The notes beneath the pieces were generated by a model, which saw only the letters and a list, made by a program, of their open reading frames with translations, did no database searches and had not been told where the DNA came from. This document shows, one piece after another, positions 32,703 to 40,118 of a stretch of DNA of 41,279 bases. The stretch covers positions 1 through 41,279 of the forward strand of contig JAFOCD010000062.1 in assembly GCA_017381475.1 (NCBI GenBank), read 5' to 3'. The position numbers were made by a program, and so were the translations under genes. Each line of letters starts with the position of its first letter. The stretch's first letter is position 1. Origin of the DNA: Bacteroidaceae bacterium (lineage in GTDB: Bacteria; Bacteroidota; Bacteroidia; Bacteroidales; Bacteroidaceae).

Positions 32703-34580
32703 ATGAAAAAAATATTCAAAAATAGTTTTATGGCACTTGCTGTACTTGCACTGGGTTTCAGTGCTTGTACAGAGGAAGTGGAGTACACTCCGGTACAAGC
32801 TCCGGCAAATGACCAAGTGTATTTCTCAAATACAAACAGTGCGAAAATTGAGTTGATGAAAGAGGCTACTTCTTTGGCAATCACTCTCAAGCGTCAGACA
32901 GCAGGAGCCGAGTTGGAAGTGCCCATTACATTCGACGGCGACAGTCTTGCTCAGGCATTGTGTGTCGCACCGGACTTTGTGAAATTTGATTCTGCTGCCA
33001 CCGAGGCAAACTATGTAATTGAGTTGAACGGCCTTGCAGAATTTGTTAACGGTGCTGATGGCAGCGGTAGCGGTTATGACCAGTTCTTTAATGTGTCATT
33101 GGCTATTGACGATGCATTGGGTCTTTACACAACTCCTTATGGTGATGCTACATTTGCTTTCTCAGCAGGTGTTCCGGCACCTTGGACTGAGTGGGAAGAG
33201 ATGAAAGGTACTTATAACTTTGCATTGTATGTAAGTGGTGCTTTTGAAATCCCTGTGTACTACAGAGAGCACTTGCTTGATGACACAAAAGCACAGTTCT
33301 TGTTGGGCGTGACAGAGATTGGTGCAAACGAGGATATCACCATAGAGTACAACAAGGAGACCAATGCTTGCCAGGTAGGTATCCACTACTTCCTTGACAA
33401 TGCGAACTATGGTCCTGTTTTTGTATCGGATTTCCCACACAATCCTTTCGACCTTAACAAAGATGGTCTGCGTGAGACATACGAGGATCATCCTTGCACC
33501 TATGACCCAGAAACTGGTTTGTTTACTTTAGAACTTGTGTATTTCGTTTACACAGGCTTGGGTTCATCAGCGAGCGGTACATTCGGTACAGGTGTAGAGA
33601 CTATTCAGCTCGATGGTTTTACACAGTATGACTATAGTTTTACAATGAACCATGTTGGAAACTACGTTGACAAAGCAGGTACCAATAATGCGGTAATCAA
33701 TGTTGCCAAGGGTGCCGATGTGTCTCAGTATCTTATGACTGTTGTTAGCGCTGATGAGGATGCAAACGCAGCCGTTCAGGGTATGCTCGCAGGTACTGTT
33801 CCTTGCGATACTTTGACCGAGAGTGGTTACTATGCTTATCCTATCACTGCAAGCGGCAACTACAAGGCTCTTGCAATTACATTCGATGCCGAGGAGAACC
33901 CACTTGAGGCACACTCAACAGACTTCGAGTTCTGGGTAGCAGGCGACAGCAACCCATGGGAGTCACTCGGTTATGCAAAATATACAGATGACTTGGTTTT
34001 GCCTTTGTTCAGTAATCCTGCCATGTCATACTATGTAGAGGTTCTTGAGAACAAGGAGCAGCCAGGTCTCTTCCGCCTGGTAGACCTTTACGGCCCTGAG
34101 CACCCATTGTATCCTTATAGCACATATGAGGAGAGCTACATTGAGATTGATGCAACAGACCCTGACGGCGTTTGGTTTGAGGGAATACAGAGCACCGGCA
34201 TGGATGTCAGCGGTAATGGTCTTATGAGTCTTATGTCACTGGGCTGGTATCAGGTTCAGACAACTGTGGGTGCAACAAAAGAAGATGCCAAGGCAGCCGG
34301 TCTTCTCGGTGTTTACGCTGACGGTGTAATTACATTCCCTGTTGATGGTGTTGCAGTTGTAATTGGTAACAAGATGTACTACCAACAGGTAACTACAGGC
34401 TTCCATCTTGACATGACTAACTTGCTCGATGAGATTCCTGCTGAGGAAGGTGGTGAATCAGCTGCTCCTGCTGCTCGTATGGAGAAGAAAGTGAAGGCTG
34501 AGGCTGCGGGTAAGGTTACACGTTTCAAGAAGATTGACAATTCTTACCTTGTTCCAGTAGAAAAGCCTATGGCTTGGTAA
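32703..34580 (+). CDS. SusCD-associated surface lipoprotein, paralogue 1
   Basis: 625-aa lipoprotein of unknown function. The lipobox ends at Cys22 (ALGFSAC) and is followed by TEE, a likely surface-export signal. Residues about 35-160 look like a Calx-beta/Ig-like beta-sandwich (AITLKRQTAGAELEVPITFDGDSLA...), ending near GVPAPWTEWE; the rest is beta-rich with no catalytic motif. It shares with the protein at 34887-36674 the motifs GMLAGTVPCDTLT, LENKEQPGLFRLVD-YGPE and the C-terminal KVTRFKKIDNSYLVPV. It lies 23 nt after SusD and ends before a terminator, so it is the third gene of the operon. By position it corresponds to the SusE/SusF-like glycan- or ligand-binding slot, an inference. Confidence 0.85.
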   Translation: MKKIFKNSFMALAVLALGFSACTEEVEYTPVQAPANDQVYFSNTNSAKIELMKEATSLAITLKRQTAGAELEVPITFDGDSLAQALCVAPDFVKFDSAATEANYVIELNGLAEFVNGADGSGSGYDQFFNVSLAIDDALGLYTTPYGDATFAFSAGVPAPWTEWEEMKGTYNFALYVSGAFEIPVYYREHLLDDTKAQFLLGVTEIGANEDITIEYNKETNACQVGIHYFLDNANYGPVFVSDFPHNPFDLNKDGLRETYEDHPCTYDPETGLFTLELVYFVYTGLGSSASGTFGTGVETIQLDGFTQYDYSFTMNHVGNYVDKAGTNNAVINVAKGADVSQYLMTVVSADEDANAAVQGMLAGTVPCDTLTESGYYAYPITASGNYKALAITFDAEENPLEAHSTDFEFWVAGDSNPWESLGYAKYTDDLVLPLFSNPAMSYYVEVLENKEQPGLFRLVDLYGPEHPLYPYSTYEESYIEIDATDPDGVWFEGIQSTGMDVSGNGLMSLMSLGWYQVQTTVGATKEDAKAAGLLGVYADGVITFPVDGVAVVIGNKMYYQQVTTGFHLDMTNLLDEIPAEEGGESAAPAARMEKKVKAEAAGKVTRFKKIDNSYLVPVEKPMAW

Positions 34581-34600
34581 ATAAATAGATATACTATGCA

Positions 34601-34632
34601 AAGGGTGCGCTTTTTTCAGGCGCACCCTTTTT
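34601..34632 (+). terminator. Terminator after lipoprotein paralogue 1
   Basis: AAGGGTGCGC (34601-34610) pairs perfectly with GCGCACCCTT (34620-34629), followed by a T run. The 10-bp stem is identical to that at 36703-36726. Confidence 0.85.
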
Positions 34633-34886
34633 GTATTATGTATTACATCAACCGTGGGGTTTGTATTTTCCATTTCTGTTGCTGTTGCATCAAAAAACGT
34701 GCCTAACTTACCTACATTACGGGATTTTTCAGTAACTTTACCAACTGATAACATGGCAGTAATGGCAGGATGGCTTGGTATCATTCATGGAACGATACTC
34801 CAACTCCACACGCACGGCTTTGTGGCTCCTTGTTGTCATCGTGTTGATATTTAAATTGTTGAATCTGATTTTTTGTAATTATAGTT
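34633..34886. other. Intergenic between the lipoprotein paralogues, possible gene remnant
   Basis: About 250 bp. Open frames of about 66 codons occur on both strands here (34654-34854 plus; 34458-34784 minus, which runs into the terminator and the gene), and a short plus frame from 34787 encodes a hydrophobic stretch (TALWLLVVIVLIFKLLNLIF). None is convincing as an intact gene. It may be decayed coding sequence or the upstream region of paralogue 2; no clear -7 box was seen. Confidence 0.3.
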
Positions 34887-36674
34887 ATGAAAAAATTATT
34901 GAAAAACGGTTTTTTGGTACTTGTCGCAGTTTTGCTGTGCTTCACTGCTTGTAAAGAGCCTGCCGACGAAACTCTGGCTCAGGTGTATTTCCCTAAAGAT
35001 AACGGTAGCAAGGTGGAAATTGCTATTGATGCAAAATCCTTTGATGTTGCAGTGAACCGCGTGGCAGCCGAAGGTAGTGCCCGCGTACCTGTGACCGTTA
35101 CGGCCGATAGCCTTGCTGGTGTGTGGTTTGAATTGCCTACAGAGGTGGAGTTTGCCGATGCAGCCTCGTCGGCTGTGTATACCGTTAAGGTAAAGGATGG
35201 CGCGGTGCTTGAGTATGACAAGTATGCTAAAATATCGCTTGCCATTGGCAGTGAATATGTTGCGGCTCTTGGCGATGCAGTATACTCTTTTGAGGTTGGC
35301 GTTCCTGCGCCTTGGAGCGAGTGGGAGAAGGTTGGTGAAGGAACATATTATCCAACGGTGTACTGGAGTGGTGAACAGACCGGCCTGGAGGTGTACTATC
35401 GTGAATGTCTGGTCAATGAAACCGATGCGCAGTACTGCATACGCGGTATACAGAATACAATGAACCTCACAGTGGAGTATGATAGACTGTCGGGTGATTG
35501 CCAGGTGCTCCCGCAGTATGCTGCAACGAACTACAAATATGGCGAGGTTACAGTGACCGACATACCTCACTCTTCTTTGGAAGGTGTGCAGGGAACGTAT
35601 GAGGATTATCCTTGTATATATGATAAGGAGAAGGGGCTTTTTGAATTTAATCTTGCTTATATTTCCGGCACAGACGATGCCGGTGAATCATTCGGCTGTG
35701 GCGTTGAGAGATTTCAGCTCGATGGCTATGTCGATCCTGACTACAGTTTCTCAATGCAGTTCAGAGGGCATTATATTGATGCCAATGGAATCGACAATGC
35801 TGTAATTTCGGTTTCTAAGGGAGCCGGTGTTGCAAAGTATCTTATGGCTGTTGTCGGCGCCGCTGAGAATACAAATGTTGTAAAGCAGGGTATGCTTGCG
35901 GGTACGGTTCCTTGTGATACTTTGACTGCGGGTGGATTCTATGCTTGCCCTATGACTGCAAGCGGTGATTATAAGGCGGTTGCAATTACATACACCGAAA
36001 AAGGAAGTCCCATAGAAACTCACACATTTGAGTTTGATTTCTGGGTGGCTGCAGACAGCAATCCATGGCAACCTATCGGCTATGCGCTTTATACCGAGGG
36101 CGTGATTGCACCTCTGTTTGGTGTTCCGGTTTCTACATGCTATGTAAAAGTGCTTGAGAACAAAGAGCGTCCGGGGCTTTTCCGTTTGGTCGATCCTTAT
36201 GGCCCCGAGTTCCCGTTGTACTCTCAGGCAAACTCTTACAAGAAAGGTAGCCACATAGATATAGATGCTACGGACCCACAAGGCGTGTGGATTGCAGGCT
36301 GGCAGAGCACCGGTCTTGATATAAAGGAAAAAGGGGTTGTGAGCATCACTTCCTATGCCTGGTATAGGGCCGATGAACTAGGTGCTACAAAGGAGGAAGT
36401 CAAGGAGGCCGGTCTCTGCGGTACTTATGCCGATGGCGTAATTACATTCCCGGTCAAAGGACTTGTTGCTGTAAATGGCGCAGGCAAGGCATACTATGCA
36501 AATATCAATGGTGAATTTGCTCTTGACATGAGCAATTTGATTGAGACGCTTCCAGAGAATGAAGGCAATGAGGCCGCTCCTGCAGCTCGTGTAGGGGTGA
36601 ATTTCAAGGGCGAGGCAATGGGTAAGGTTGCACGTTTCAAGAAGATTGACAACTCTTTCATCGCCCCTATGTGA
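34887..36674 (+). CDS. SusCD-associated surface lipoprotein, paralogue 2
   Basis: 595-aa lipoprotein paralogous along its length to the protein at 32703-34580. The lipobox ends at Cys22 (VLLCFTAC), followed by KEPADE. Like paralogue 1 it has an N-terminal sandwich ending GVPAPWSEWE, then a beta-rich body with GMLAGTVPCDTLT, LENKERPGLFRLVDPYGPE and a C-terminal KVARFKKIDNSFIAPM. Start codon context and the first 20 codons are also similar. Codon use is less biased than in paralogue 1, suggesting lower expression. It is separated from the SusC operon by a terminator and a 250-bp gap, so it may have its own promoter or be reached by read-through. Function unknown. Confidence 0.85.
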   Translation: MKKLLKNGFLVLVAVLLCFTACKEPADETLAQVYFPKDNGSKVEIAIDAKSFDVAVNRVAAEGSARVPVTVTADSLAGVWFELPTEVEFADAASSAVYTVKVKDGAVLEYDKYAKISLAIGSEYVAALGDAVYSFEVGVPAPWSEWEKVGEGTYYPTVYWSGEQTGLEVYYRECLVNETDAQYCIRGIQNTMNLTVEYDRLSGDCQVLPQYAATNYKYGEVTVTDIPHSSLEGVQGTYEDYPCIYDKEKGLFEFNLAYISGTDDAGESFGCGVERFQLDGYVDPDYSFSMQFRGHYIDANGIDNAVISVSKGAGVAKYLMAVVGAAENTNVVKQGMLAGTVPCDTLTAGGFYACPMTASGDYKAVAITYTEKGSPIETHTFEFDFWVAADSNPWQPIGYALYTEGVIAPLFGVPVSTCYVKVLENKERPGLFRLVDPYGPEFPLYSQANSYKKGSHIDIDATDPQGVWIAGWQSTGLDIKEKGVVSITSYAWYRADELGATKEEVKEAGLCGTYADGVITFPVKGLVAVNGAGKAYYANINGEFALDMSNLIETLPENEGNEAAPAARVGVNFKGEAMGKVARFKKIDNSFIAPM

Positions 36675-36702
36675 TATTGATGTATGTGATATATTTTGCT
36701 TG

Positions 36703-36727
36703 AAGGGTGCGCCAAAGCGCACCCTTT
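36703..36727 (+). terminator. Terminator after lipoprotein paralogue 2
   Basis: AAGGGTGCGC (36703-36712), loop CAAA, GCGCACCCTT (36717-36726), then TTT. The stem is identical to the one after paralogue 1, so gene and terminator appear to have been duplicated together. Confidence 0.85.
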
Positions 36728-36820
36728 TGCATTGTCTCAGCCGTGTAAGTTCGCATCAGCCGTTGAGGCAGACCGGTGTGTCTGCCCAATATTGCGATGA
36801 TATGGTGCTGCCGGTTTTCG

Positions 36821-36862
36821 AAAATGCCCAAAAAGACGACAAGGGCTAAAAGGGCAAAAAGG
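36821..36862. repeat. Short AAAAGGGC-type intergenic repeat
   Basis: AAATGCCCAAAAAGACGACA followed by AGGGCTAAAAGGGC resembles the flanks of the minisatellite at 27164-27355 and a short sequence at 40028-40055 (AAAAGGCCTAAAATGGCGAC). It lies between the lipoprotein terminator and the rpmH terminator. Noncoding and weakly conserved. Confidence 0.3.
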
Positions 36863-36886
36863 ATGCTCATGAATGTCCATGCAATA

Positions 36887-36928
36887 AAACCAAAGCGGTG
36901 AACAGGATTCTGTTCACCGCTTTGGTTT
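36887..36928 (-). terminator. Terminator of rpmH
   Basis: A 19-bp perfect stem (36887-36905 with 36910-36928, core AAAGCGGTGAACAG) with loop GATT; on the minus strand it is followed by TTTTATTG. It lies 36 nt after the rpmH stop. Confidence 0.85.
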
Positions 36929-36964
36929 GCAAACTTATATTGCCAGGCGTGAGCCTGTATGCAA

Positions 36965-37126
36965 TTACTTCTTCTTGCCGTTGTACTCGTCTGAAACTGT
37001 CAACTTTGCACGTCCCTTTGCGCGACGAGCTGCCAATACGCGACGGCCATTCTTTGTAGCCATTCTCTCACGGAAACCGTGCTTGTTCTTTCTCTTTCTG
37101 TTAGAGGGTTGGAATGTTCTTTTCAT
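36965..37126 (-). CDS. rpmH: Ribosomal protein L34
   Basis: 53-aa basic protein, a small component of the 50S subunit. Translation from ATG at 37126 gives [20 protein letters not shown] followed by [20 protein letters not shown] and a short tail ending NGKKK, which is an unmistakable L34. The C-terminal tail ([13 protein letters not shown]) is slightly longer than in Proteobacteria. It stands alone with its own strong promoter and terminator; the usual rnpA/dnaA neighbours of other phyla are not here. Codon use is highly biased, as expected. Confidence 0.98.
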   Translation of the reverse strand: MKRTFQPSNRKRKNKHGFRERMATKNGRRVLAARRAKGRAKLTVSDEYNGKKK

Positions 37127-37185
37127 CGTCTTATATATTTTAATTGTTTATATTCGCTCTTTTAGACTTTTTGCTTTTCAGCTTG

Positions 37186-37216
37186 CAAAATTACTCTTTT
37201 TTTTCATATCGGCAAA
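37186..37216 (-). promoter_or_regulatory. Promoter of rpmH
   Basis: On the minus strand TTTG (37213-37216), a 19-nt spacer and TAATTTTG (37186-37193) form a textbook Bacteroidetes sigma-ABfr promoter. The leader is about 55 nt. Confidence 0.8.
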
Positions 37217-37382
37217 GTTTTCGCAAGGTATTTTTCTTTGAACTTTCTTAATTTATGCACTTGTCGCTCTGCAATCCTGCTCTTGCCCAAAAAAGAGCTG
37301 CTTATTATGGTGTTCTCTATGGTTTTCTTTGTTATTTTTGTAATTGCATATGTGATGTTTTGGAGATTGTCCGTTAGTATCT

Positions 37383-38168
37383 ATGAGAGATGAGAAAAAA
37401 AATAAGGCAATACGTCTGTTTGCCATGTTGTTGCTTGCACTGCCGGTGTTCTTGTCAACGCTGGGAGCAGATAGTCTGTTCTCTTCTTTGCTGGGTGCTG
37501 TGTTGGGAGTTGGCGGCGACGAGGCGGTGCTGGCTTTCAGGGCAAATGTATGCGCCGAGCTGCTGGGCGCTCTCTTCTCGGTTGTAGCCTTTCTTCTTCT
37601 ACTAAAAAATGCTATGGATAGAATGGTGCGCCGCGGATTGTGGTTGCTGTTGCTCACAGAACTGTATATGCTCTATTATTGGTCGGTTGCATTTATCTCT
37701 CCAGGCGAGCATGCTATGGGTGTTGAGCTGTGTGGTAATACCTTGCTGTTGCTTGCGGTTGTGGTGTGTTGTTATGCCTGGTCCTTGTTGTGGCGTAACA
37801 ACAGGCTCACGGGGGAGGAGCGTGCGTGGATGTTGTTCCTCTTTATGCCATACGCCTTGAGTTTTGTAGCATTCTTTGCTCCTATGTGGCAACGGTATGT
37901 TCCCGAAGGTAGTAGTATGTATTTGTTGCCCGAGAATAATCCTGTATATATATTGGTCGCTTTTGTGATGAATGTGATGCGTGTCGTCGCCATTTGGTTC
38001 TTTGTCAATTCACGGCTCTTTACTGCCGGGCATGAGGAAAAAGATGTGCCTGAGAATGATGGCACTGCACTAAACAGATGCGTGCTTGGTGTGATGCTTT
38101 CGGCATTTTTTATTATAAATGGTTTGGCGTTGGTGTACAGGAAAGCCCATTTGTTTATTGATCTATAA
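37383..38168 (+). CDS. Polytopic membrane protein of unknown function
   Basis: 261-aa hydrophobic protein with about seven predicted transmembrane segments (near 9-28, 52-74, 86-106, 119-138, 147-167, 188-209 and 232-252). Charged residues (Lys, Arg) lie at the start and between segments. No motif I recognise. It starts at ATG 37383, and a -7-like box TATTTTTG (37333-37340) lies 42 nt upstream. It is followed by a second membrane protein after 9 nt, so the two form an operon and may act together. Bias toward TTG/CTG Leu and GTG Val codons differs from the strongly expressed genes nearby. Confidence 0.65.
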   Translation: MRDEKKNKAIRLFAMLLLALPVFLSTLGADSLFSSLLGAVLGVGGDEAVLAFRANVCAELLGALFSVVAFLLLLKNAMDRMVRRGLWLLLLTELYMLYYWSVAFISPGEHAMGVELCGNTLLLLAVVVCCYAWSLLWRNNRLTGEERAWMLFLFMPYALSFVAFFAPMWQRYVPEGSSMYLLPENNPVYILVAFVMNVMRVVAIWFFVNSRLFTAGHEEKDVPENDGTALNRCVLGVMLSAFFIINGLALVYRKAHLFIDL

Positions 38169-38177
38169 TTTTGTCTC

Positions 38178-38582
38178 ATGCGCAGTAGGGTGTTGTGGTT
38201 TAATCTGCTTGAAAGGAAACTGTGGGGCGATTCTCTACAGGGAAATGTCTATTTTGCTTCGCTGGTTGTCTCCCTGTCTATGCTTGCAGGGGCTGCGCTT
38301 TGTGAACGCAGTATGTTGATGGAGGTGATTCCCGCTTTCGTTGCCCTCAATGGCGTGGCGCTTGCCGGCCTGCTTGTCATGTTGTTCGGTTTTATCCTGT
38401 GCGAGAGTGTATGTGTGGGAAAGGGGGTAGATATAATTATTATAAGGACTCTTTCCGTGCAGCTGGTGTCGGTTATTGCTGCGGTGCTTGGCTATCTGCT
38501 GGGCTGGCCGTTGTTGCTGTTCTCAATAGTTTGGCTACTGTCGATTCTTGTATTTATTTTTATTGATTTGAGGCGTCGATAG
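38178..38582 (+). CDS. Small polytopic membrane protein of unknown function
   Basis: 134-aa protein with about four hydrophobic segments (near 25-43, 49-75, 86-108 and 109-128) and a basic end (DLRRR). The N-terminus MRSRVLWFNLLERKLWGDSL looks cytoplasmic. No recognised family. It starts 9 nt after the stop of the previous membrane gene. No clear terminator follows; the next plus-strand gene has its own promoter-like sequence at 38632-38664. Confidence 0.55.
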   Translation: MRSRVLWFNLLERKLWGDSLQGNVYFASLVVSLSMLAGAALCERSMLMEVIPAFVALNGVALAGLLVMLFGFILCESVCVGKGVDIIIIRTLSVQLVSVIAAVLGYLLGWPLLLFSIVWLLSILVFIFIDLRRR

Positions 38583-38631
38583 TACTGTTTGCGCTCAGTT
38601 TTGCGTGCTGTGCAATATTTTTTACATTTAA

Positions 38632-38664
38632 TTTGCATAAATTCAATATTAAATTGTACCTTTG
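38632..38664 (+). promoter_or_regulatory. Promoter-like sequence upstream of the nucleotidyltransferase
   Basis: TTTG (38632-38635), a 21-nt spacer and TACCTTTG (38657-38664) match the Bacteroidetes pattern. The gene starts at 38919, so the leader would be about 245 nt and would include the inverted-repeat element at 38709-38863. Confidence 0.45.
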
Positions 38665-38708
38665 GGGAGTATGTGTGCCCCAATGGGGTAATTGACAGGA
38701 CTAATAAT

Positions 38709-38863
38709 TAGAAGCTGTTTTAATTTATATCGCCATTTTTTTTATAGAGCAAAAATGAAATGTTTATTTATTTTTTCAAGGGCGCATAGCGGGCTATGTA
38801 ACCGCAAAAAAGGAAGAAACAGGCATTTTTGAACATAAAAAACGGCGAAACATTCAGCTTCTA
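38709..38863. mobile_element. MITE-like 155-bp inverted-repeat element
   Basis: TAGAAGCTG (38709-38717) is exactly inverted as CAGCTTCTA (38855-38863). Similarity of the arms continues inward with gaps (CGCC-A/G-TTTTTT on both). The interior is A/T-rich with a small hairpin (CATAG/CTATG near 38788-38800) and no open frame of note. The shape suggests a miniature transposable element or a structured leader. No clear target-site duplication was found. Confidence 0.45.
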
Positions 38864-38918
38864 TAGACATTATTTTTTTAGAAATTCAAACAACTTCTAA
38901 ACTTTAATATTATAAAAA

Positions 38919-39824
38919 ATGAAACCTACACTTTTTGTTTTGGCTGCAGGTATGGGCAGCCGTTATGGTGGTTTGAAACAGCTCGATGGTCTTGGCCCAA
39001 ATGGCGAGACAATCATGGACTATTCTATCTATGATGCTATCCGTGGTGGCTTCGGCAAGTTGGTATTCGTTATCCGTAAGGATTTTGAGCAGGATTTCCG
39101 CGACAAAGTATTGAGCAAGTACGAGGGTCACATCCCAACAGAGTTGGTTTTCCAGGCTATTGATAACCTCCCAGAGGGATTTGCAGTTCCCGAGGAGCGT
39201 ACAAAACCTTGGGGTACAAACCATGCTGTGCTCATGGGTAAGGATGCTATCAAGGAGCCATTTGCTGTAATTAACGCCGATGACTTCTATGGACGCGATG
39301 CTTTTGCTGTTATGGGCAAGTGGTTGAGCGAACTTCCCGAGGGTAGCACAGGCAAGTACTCAATGGTAGGTTTCCGCATCTGCAACACACTTAGCGAGAA
39401 CGGTAGCGTTGCACGCGGTGTTTGCGAGAAGAACGAGCAGAACATGTTGACAGGCGTTGTTGAGCGCACTGAGATTATGCGCGTTGATGGCCCTATCTGC
39501 TTCAAGGACGAGGAGGGTGCATGGCAGCCAGTTGCAGAGGAGACTCCTGTGTCAATGAATTTCTGGGGTTTCACTCCCGACTATTTCCAGCACTCAGAGG
39601 AGCAGTTTGTTGACTTCTTGAAGGCTAACATTGACAAGCCAAAGGCTGAGTATTTCATCCCATTGGTTGTAAACAACTTGACAACTACAGGTAAGGCTTC
39701 TTGCGAGGTTCTTGATACCACTGCTAAGTGGTTTGGTGTAACATATGCAGCTGACCGTCCTGCAACTGTTGAGAAGATCCAGTCATTGGTAGATGCTGGT
39801 GAGTATCCTGAGAAGTTGTTCTAA
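38919..39824 (+). CDS. Sugar nucleotidyltransferase (NTP_transferase family)
   Basis: 301-aa cytoplasmic protein of the nucleotidyltransferase family that makes NDP-sugars from NTP and sugar 1-phosphate. The N-terminus LFVLAAGMGSRYGGLKQLDGLG (5-26) holds the nucleotide-binding GMGSRYGG loop; FAVINADDFYG is the metal-binding Asp region typical of the fold. It lacks the extra domains of GlmU or ManC. Similar Bacteroidetes proteins are labelled UTP--glucose-1-phosphate uridylyltransferase or simply nucleotidyltransferase; the exact sugar is not certain, so no symbol is given. Codon use is strongly biased. Its leader contains a MITE-like repeat, and a hairpin repeat and strong terminator follow. 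Confidence 0.88.
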   Translation: MKPTLFVLAAGMGSRYGGLKQLDGLGPNGETIMDYSIYDAIRGGFGKLVFVIRKDFEQDFRDKVLSKYEGHIPTELVFQAIDNLPEGFAVPEERTKPWGTNHAVLMGKDAIKEPFAVINADDFYGRDAFAVMGKWLSELPEGSTGKYSMVGFRICNTLSENGSVARGVCEKNEQNMLTGVVERTEIMRVDGPICFKDEEGAWQPVAEETPVSMNFWGFTPDYFQHSEEQFVDFLKANIDKPKAEYFIPLVVNNLTTTGKASCEVLDTTAKWFGVTYAADRPATVEKIQSLVDAGEYPEKLF

Positions 39825-39854
39825 TATTGTTAATGACTAAAAGCGGATTTCTGC

Positions 39855-39920
39855 GTTACGCTTGCCCTTAAAATCCTCATTTACGCTCGGTAAACTGCGG
39901 TTTTAAGCTCTTCGCAAGCC
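39855..39920. repeat. Dispersed hairpin repeat, copy B
   Basis: A 66-bp imperfect palindrome (GTTACGCTTGCCC...CGCAAGCC) homologous to copy A at 13291-13357. Stem arms are GCTTGCCCTTAAAATCC and the matching GGTTTTAAGC...GCAAGC. As with copy A, it lies just downstream of a plus-strand gene and before a terminator. Confidence 0.7.
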
Positions 39921-39946
39921 TTGAACTCCATCTTTTTATTCATTTA

Positions 39947-40002
39947 CTAAGAAACAGAAAAACAAAGCCTCGCATGCGAGGCTTTGTTTTTCTGTTTCTT
40001 AG
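39947..40002. terminator. 56-bp perfect palindrome, bidirectional terminator
   Basis: Positions 39947-39974 are exactly inverted in 39975-40002, a palindrome with no spacer. The centre is AAAGCCTCGCATGCGAGGCT and the flanks are A-rich on the left and T-rich on the right, so either strand gives a GC stem followed by a T run. It lies between the convergent nucleotidyltransferase (plus) and asparaginase (minus) genes. Such a long spacerless palindrome is unusual for a terminator. Confidence 0.85.
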
Positions 40003-40118
40003 CTTTGGGATTCTACAAAGCAGAAGCTCAAAAGGCCTAAAATGGCGACAAGGCATCTGTTATTCTTCTTCTTGCTTAAAGAGGAGGGCCGCTTGCAGTG
40101 GATTGGGCTGTAAATTTC

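Noticed and set aside
34654-34854. 66-codon frame between the lipoprotein paralogues
   Set aside because: Competing frames of similar length exist on both strands, and none shows a recognisable feature; recorded only as possible remnant.
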